DNA of 6,739 bases from Candidatus Saccharicenans sp. (GTDB taxonomy: Bacteria; Acidobacteriota; Aminicenantia; Aminicenantales; Saccharicenantaceae), in contig JANLGB010000075.1 of NCBI GenBank assembly GCA_024653405.1, positions 3,505 through 10,243 on the forward strand, given 5' to 3'. The notes below the pieces were generated by a model. That model worked only from the letters and a program-made list of their open reading frames with translations. It made no database searches and was not told the DNA's origin. Below, piece after piece: positions 4,038 to 6,739 of the stretch. Numbering within the stretch: position 1 is the first letter of the stretch; each line of letters starts with the position of its first letter. The position numbers and the translations under genes were made by a program.

Positions 4038-6739
4038 TTAATCCAGATTTCTGGGGTCGGGTAGAATCCGGATCAGGCCTGAAGCTTGGCGGCCTCCGGC
4101 TTCCACCACCACCCGGTACTCCCCTTCCCTGACCGGAAAGTAAACATAATCGGGGTCTATCTGGGCCCGGTACCCCGAACCAGCCATCCGGGTCAGCATC
4201 GACTGTACCTGCTTTTTTTCTTCCACAGTCCTCTCTCGCCTGGCGGTCATATTCCAGAGCACCTGGTTAAATCCGGCTTGACCCTGACCCTTGAGCTCGG
4301 ACAGCAGCAGCTGCCCGTTGTAGATTTTTATTTTTACCTCGCCGCTGATCGCCGATTTCAGGTAGTAGTTTATGACCACCGCCTCTGGTTCGCTTTCTCC
4401 ATCAAAATTGAGGGAACTGGAGTGACCGTTATCGTTATCAACCCACTTTATCTTTGGTTCAACCTGGAAAAGGTGGAGGTCACGGTTGAGAATTTCGGGG
4501 CTCAGTTCTTGCAACCAGGAAATATCGGCTATGAAAATTCCCCGGCCGTGGGTGGCTACCACCAGGTCGTTTTCCCTGGGGTGAAGCTGCAGGTCGTGGA
4601 CCGGCTGGGTAGGCAGGTTCCCCTTCAGCTTGAACCAGTTCTGACCGCCGTCGAGGGACAGCTGAACCCCGAAATCGGTTCCGACAAAAAGCAGCCGCGG
4701 CTGCCGAAAATCTTCCCGGATAACGTTAACCGGTCCTTCGGTCAGGTTGCCTGAAATCGAGGTCCAGGTCTGGCCATAATCATCAGTGCGGAAGATGAAC
4801 GGTCGGAAGTCGTCATGGCGGAAGCCGGTAAAGGTGACATAAGCGGTGGCCGGGTTGAAGTTGGAAGCGGTTACCCGGCTGACCCAGTAGCCAGGATGGC
4901 CTTTTATTTTATCATTGAGCTTTTCCCAGTTTTTTCCGCCATCTCTGGTCAGCCAGACATTGCCGTCGTCGGTGCCCACCCAGAGCAGGCCTTCGACCAG
5001 GGGTGATTCGTCTATGGTGGTTATGGTGCAGTACTGGATGTTGCCGTCTCCGCCTTTCCCCTGGGGCAATTTGTCCTTATCATTGGTGGTCAGGTCGGGG
5101 CTGACCTCCAGCCAGAATTCTCCCCGGTAGGGAGATTTGAGCAGAATATTAGCCCCGTGGTAGATGACATCACTGTTGTGGCGCGAGACCAGGATCGGGG
5201 CACACCAGTTCCAGCGCAGGTCGGGCCGGTTGTAGCGAATGCTCTTTCGCTCCCCGGTCTGCAGGTCAACCCTCTGGATGACCCCGAATTGGGATTCGTT
5301 GTAAAGGTAGCGGTTAGTTTTCCAGTCAAAGACGTTGTACATGCCGTCACCCCCGCCGACCGTCGACCAGTGCTCCAGGCGTATTGGTCGGCCGCCGGGC
5401 CTGGTGCTCGGTCCCAGGTGGGAGCCATTATCCTGAGTCCCGCCGGCCACCCGGTAGGGATAGGAATTATCGAGGCCCACAGCATAGAATTGAGCCAGCG
5501 GCAGGAAGTCGGGATGATACCAGTTCTTGCCCCCGTCATAGGTAATTCCCATCCCGTGGTCATAACCTAGCAGCATGTGATCAGAATTGGCCGGGTCGAT
5601 CCACAGGGCATGGTTGTCGCCGCCAAAGTCGAACACCCGTCGATTCCAGGTTCGGCCTCCATCTCTGGTACCAAGGACCGAGACACTCAGGACGTAAACC
5701 ACCCGGTCATCATTGGGGTCAACGATAATCTGGCCGTAATAATATCCAGGAGCCCCGCCGATGCTCTGGCCTTCGGGGCTGATTTTTTTCCAGCTCTCTC
5801 CCCCATCATCGGAACGGTACACTTCTCCATCTATCATTCCGGCACTGGGCAAGCCCAGTACTATCTCGCGATACCTATCGGCCGCCGACAGGCCGGGCTT
5901 GTTAGCATTTTCGATGCAGGCGTAGACTATTCTGGGATTCCCGCGATAAACACTCAGACCAATCCTTCCCAGGATGCCACCCGGCAGGCCGTTTTCCAGC
6001 TTCCTCCAGGTCTGGCCGCCGTCTTCGCTCTTATAAATTCCACTGCCGGGTCCACCCAGCTGATAGTTCCAGGGCTTTCTCAGGCGGTCGTAGGTGGCGG
6101 CGTAGACAATCCGGGGATTACGGGGGTTGAGGGCCACCTCAACCACACCTATGGCCCGGCCATCCAGTTTAATATCAAGAACTTTCTTCCAGTTGAGTCC
6201 ACCGTCAGTGGTTTTGTAAAGTCCACGCTCTTCATTCTCTGAATAGAGATGGCCCAGGGCAGCTACGTAAACCGTGTCCGGGTCGGAAGGGTCAATCACT
6301 ATCCGGCCGATGTGGTGGGAATCATTTAGGCCCATATTTTTCCAGGTTCGTCCTCCATCCAGGCTTTTATAAACGCCATCACCCCAGTAAGTCGAGCGAG
6401 AATTGTTAGCTTCACCGCTTCCTACCCAGATTACATCAGGATTGTCAGGAGCAACTTCGATGTCACCTATGGAAAAAACTTTTTCGTGGTCGAAAATGGG
6501 TTCAAAGGTAAGGCCGTTGTTGACGGTTTTCCAGAGCCCACCAGAAGCCGTGGCCGCGTAAAAGGTGTAAGGACGCTGGGCCGGAACGGCCAAATCCACA
6601 AAGCGGCCACTCTGCCTGGTCGGACCGATGGAACGGAATTTTATCGACTTAAAAATTGATTCGGAAAATGAGGGAGCAGCCGGTGGTTTCACTTTTTTAG
6701 GCTGAGCGCCCAGAACCAGGAAACTGGTGGCCAGGAAAA
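4038..6739 (-). CDS. Exported Asp-box (BNR/sortilin-like) beta-propeller protein, 5' end cut by window edge
   Basis: Large exported protein of the BNR/VPS10-sortilin-like repeat class, often labelled 'glycosyl hydrolase' without proof. Residues are numbered from the GTG at 6692, but the frame stays open to the right edge and adds FLATSFLVLGAQPKK before it, a signal-peptide core, so that GTG is internal. Nine Asp-boxes (S/T-x-D-x-G-x-T/N/S-W) begin at residues 110, 161, 222, 294, 342, 384, 582, 636 and 679, plus a degenerate TVNNGLTF at 56. The 190-residue gap after 391 holds GGTQDNGS (417-424), GGGDG (446-450) and YLYNESQFG (462-470), linking two propellers as in GH74-type architecture. The end of propeller two is ATHGRGIFI (713-721). 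Residues about 770-880 look like a beta-sandwich (YYLK...GEVKIKIY...GFNQVLWNM...GEYRVVVEAGG), resembling the FlgD-like domain. Role, ligand and any enzymatic activity are unknown. It may be cotranscribed with the PLP gene downstream. Confidence 0.88.
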   Translation of the reverse strand, partial: FLATSFLVLGAQPKKVKPPAAPSFSESIFKSIKFRSIGPTRQSGRFVDLAVPAQRPYTFYAATASGGLWKTVNNGLTFEPIFDHEKVFSIGDIEVAPDNPDVIWVGSGEANNSRSTYWGDGVYKSLDGGRTWKNMGLNDSHHIGRIVIDPSDPDTVYVAALGHLYSENEERGLYKTTDGGLNWKKVLDIKLDGRAIGVVEVALNPRNPRIVYAATYDRLRKPWNYQLGGPGSGIYKSEDGGQTWRKLENGLPGGILGRIGLSVYRGNPRIVYACIENANKPGLSAADRYREIVLGLPSAGMIDGEVYRSDDGGESWKKISPEGQSIGGAPGYYYGQIIVDPNDDRVVYVLSVSVLGTRDGGRTWNRRVFDFGGDNHALWIDPANSDHMLLGYDHGMGITYDGGKNWYHPDFLPLAQFYAVGLDNSYPYRVAGGTQDNGSHLGPSTRPGGRPIRLEHWSTVGGGDGMYNVFDWKTNRYLYNESQFGVIQRVDLQTGERKSIRYNRPDLRWNWCAPILVSRHNSDVIYHGANILLKSPYRGEFWLEVSPDLTTNDKDKLPQGKGGDGNIQYCTITTIDESPLVEGLLWVGTDDGNVWLTRDGGKNWEKLNDKIKGHPGYWVSRVTASNFNPATAYVTFTGFRHDDFRPFIFRTDDYGQTWTSISGNLTEGPVNVIREDFRQPRLLFVGTDFGVQLSLDGGQNWFKLKGNLPTQPVHDLQLHPRENDLVVATHGRGIFIADISWLQELSPEILNRDLHLFQVEPKIKWVDNDNGHSSSLNFDGESEPEAVVINYYLKSAISGEVKIKIYNGQLLLSELKGQGQAGFNQVLWNMTARRERTVEEKKQVQSMLTRMAGSGYRAQIDPDYVYFPVREGEYRVVVEAGGRQASGLIRILPDPRNLD
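4635..6365 (-). repeat. Nine degenerate Asp-box repeats within the propeller gene
   Basis: The coding units lie at 6342-6365, 6189-6212, 6006-6029, 5790-5813, 5646-5669, 5520-5543, 4926-4949, 4764-4787 and 4635-4658. Each encodes an eight-residue S/T-x-D-x-G-x-x-W hairpin; in eight of nine the centre is DGG, and in the 636-643 copy it is DYG. On the plus strand they read as a recurring CCA...CC-CC-TC pattern. Six fall in the first propeller and three in the second, with a 570-nt stretch between them lacking a canonical box. They are protein-level structural repeats, not DNA repeats of mobile origin. Confidence 0.9.
6693..6739 (-). other. Signal-peptide hydrophobic core of the propeller protein (partial)
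   Basis: Translating the frame upstream of the GTG at 6690-6692 gives FLATSFLVLGAQPKK with no stop before the edge. A hydrophobic run ending in LGA-Q, then a Lys/Pro/Ala-rich linker, is typical of a Sec signal peptide, with cleavage plausible after Ala. The n-region and start codon are outside the window. No Shine-Dalgarno precedes the GTG; the bases before it are AAAAAA. Confidence 0.7.

Noticed and set aside
4086..4754. 222-codon plus-strand frame opposite the propeller gene
   Set aside because: It is antisense to a gene with clear repeated protein motifs, shows no recognisable domain, and arises because codon bias of the real gene leaves few stops on the other strand.
5577..6242. 221-codon plus-strand frame opposite the propeller gene
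   Set aside because: Same cause as the other antisense frames: no ribosome site or family resemblance seen, and the opposite strand is well supported.
4635..6365. Regularly recurring short motif suggesting a CRISPR or other DNA repeat array
   Set aside because: Spacing is irregular, the copies are degenerate at synonymous positions and all encode Asp-boxes in one frame, so they are protein repeats.
4038..6739. Assignment as a GH74 xyloglucanase
   Set aside because: The two-propeller layout is similar, but I could not identify the catalytic aspartates by eye, and Asp-boxes alone do not imply hydrolase activity.

Overview
The window is ordinary bacterial chromosome with five protein-coding genes and almost no empty space. 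Both ends cut through a gene. Base composition is GC-rich by eye and the genes avoid A/T at third codon positions, which explains the many long antisense reading frames. Shine-Dalgarno sites are strong and purine-rich. The large secreted Asp-box (BNR) beta-propeller protein with a 'GGTQDNGS'-type linker is a family common in Acidobacteriota, Aminicenantes (OP8) and Bacteroidota. I therefore infer an Acidobacteriota/Aminicenantes-like bacterium, with low to moderate confidence; there is no rRNA or marker gene to fix this.

Left part, plus strand (1-2851): the C-terminal part of a threonine synthase-family PLP enzyme, then 42 bp of A-rich spacer, then hflK and hflC. These two overlap by ATGA and encode the two membrane-anchored SPFH (prohibitin-like) subunits that form the HflKC cage around the FtsH protease in other bacteria. 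FtsH and HflX are not in the window.

Middle and right part, minus strand (2893-6739): a convergent PLP enzyme of the ACC deaminase/D-cysteine desulfhydrase family. Upstream of it, 74 bp away on the same strand, lies a large exported protein with nine canonical Asp-boxes and a C-terminal beta-sandwich-like domain. The latter runs off the right edge, and the visible edge shows the hydrophobic core of a signal peptide, so the real start lies outside. The 41-bp gap between the convergent genes holds one imperfect hairpin that may be a terminator.

Only hflK and hflC are clearly a functional pair. The two fold-type II PLP enzymes flanking them are distinct families, and I see no pathway linking them. 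I found no CRISPR array, tRNA, rRNA, insertion sequence or phage gene, and no convincing undescribed system. The most notable points are an altered substrate-site motif plus a short insertion in the desulfhydrase-family enzyme, non-standard cofactor-loop sequences in the ThrC-like enzyme, and the propeller protein of unknown role.
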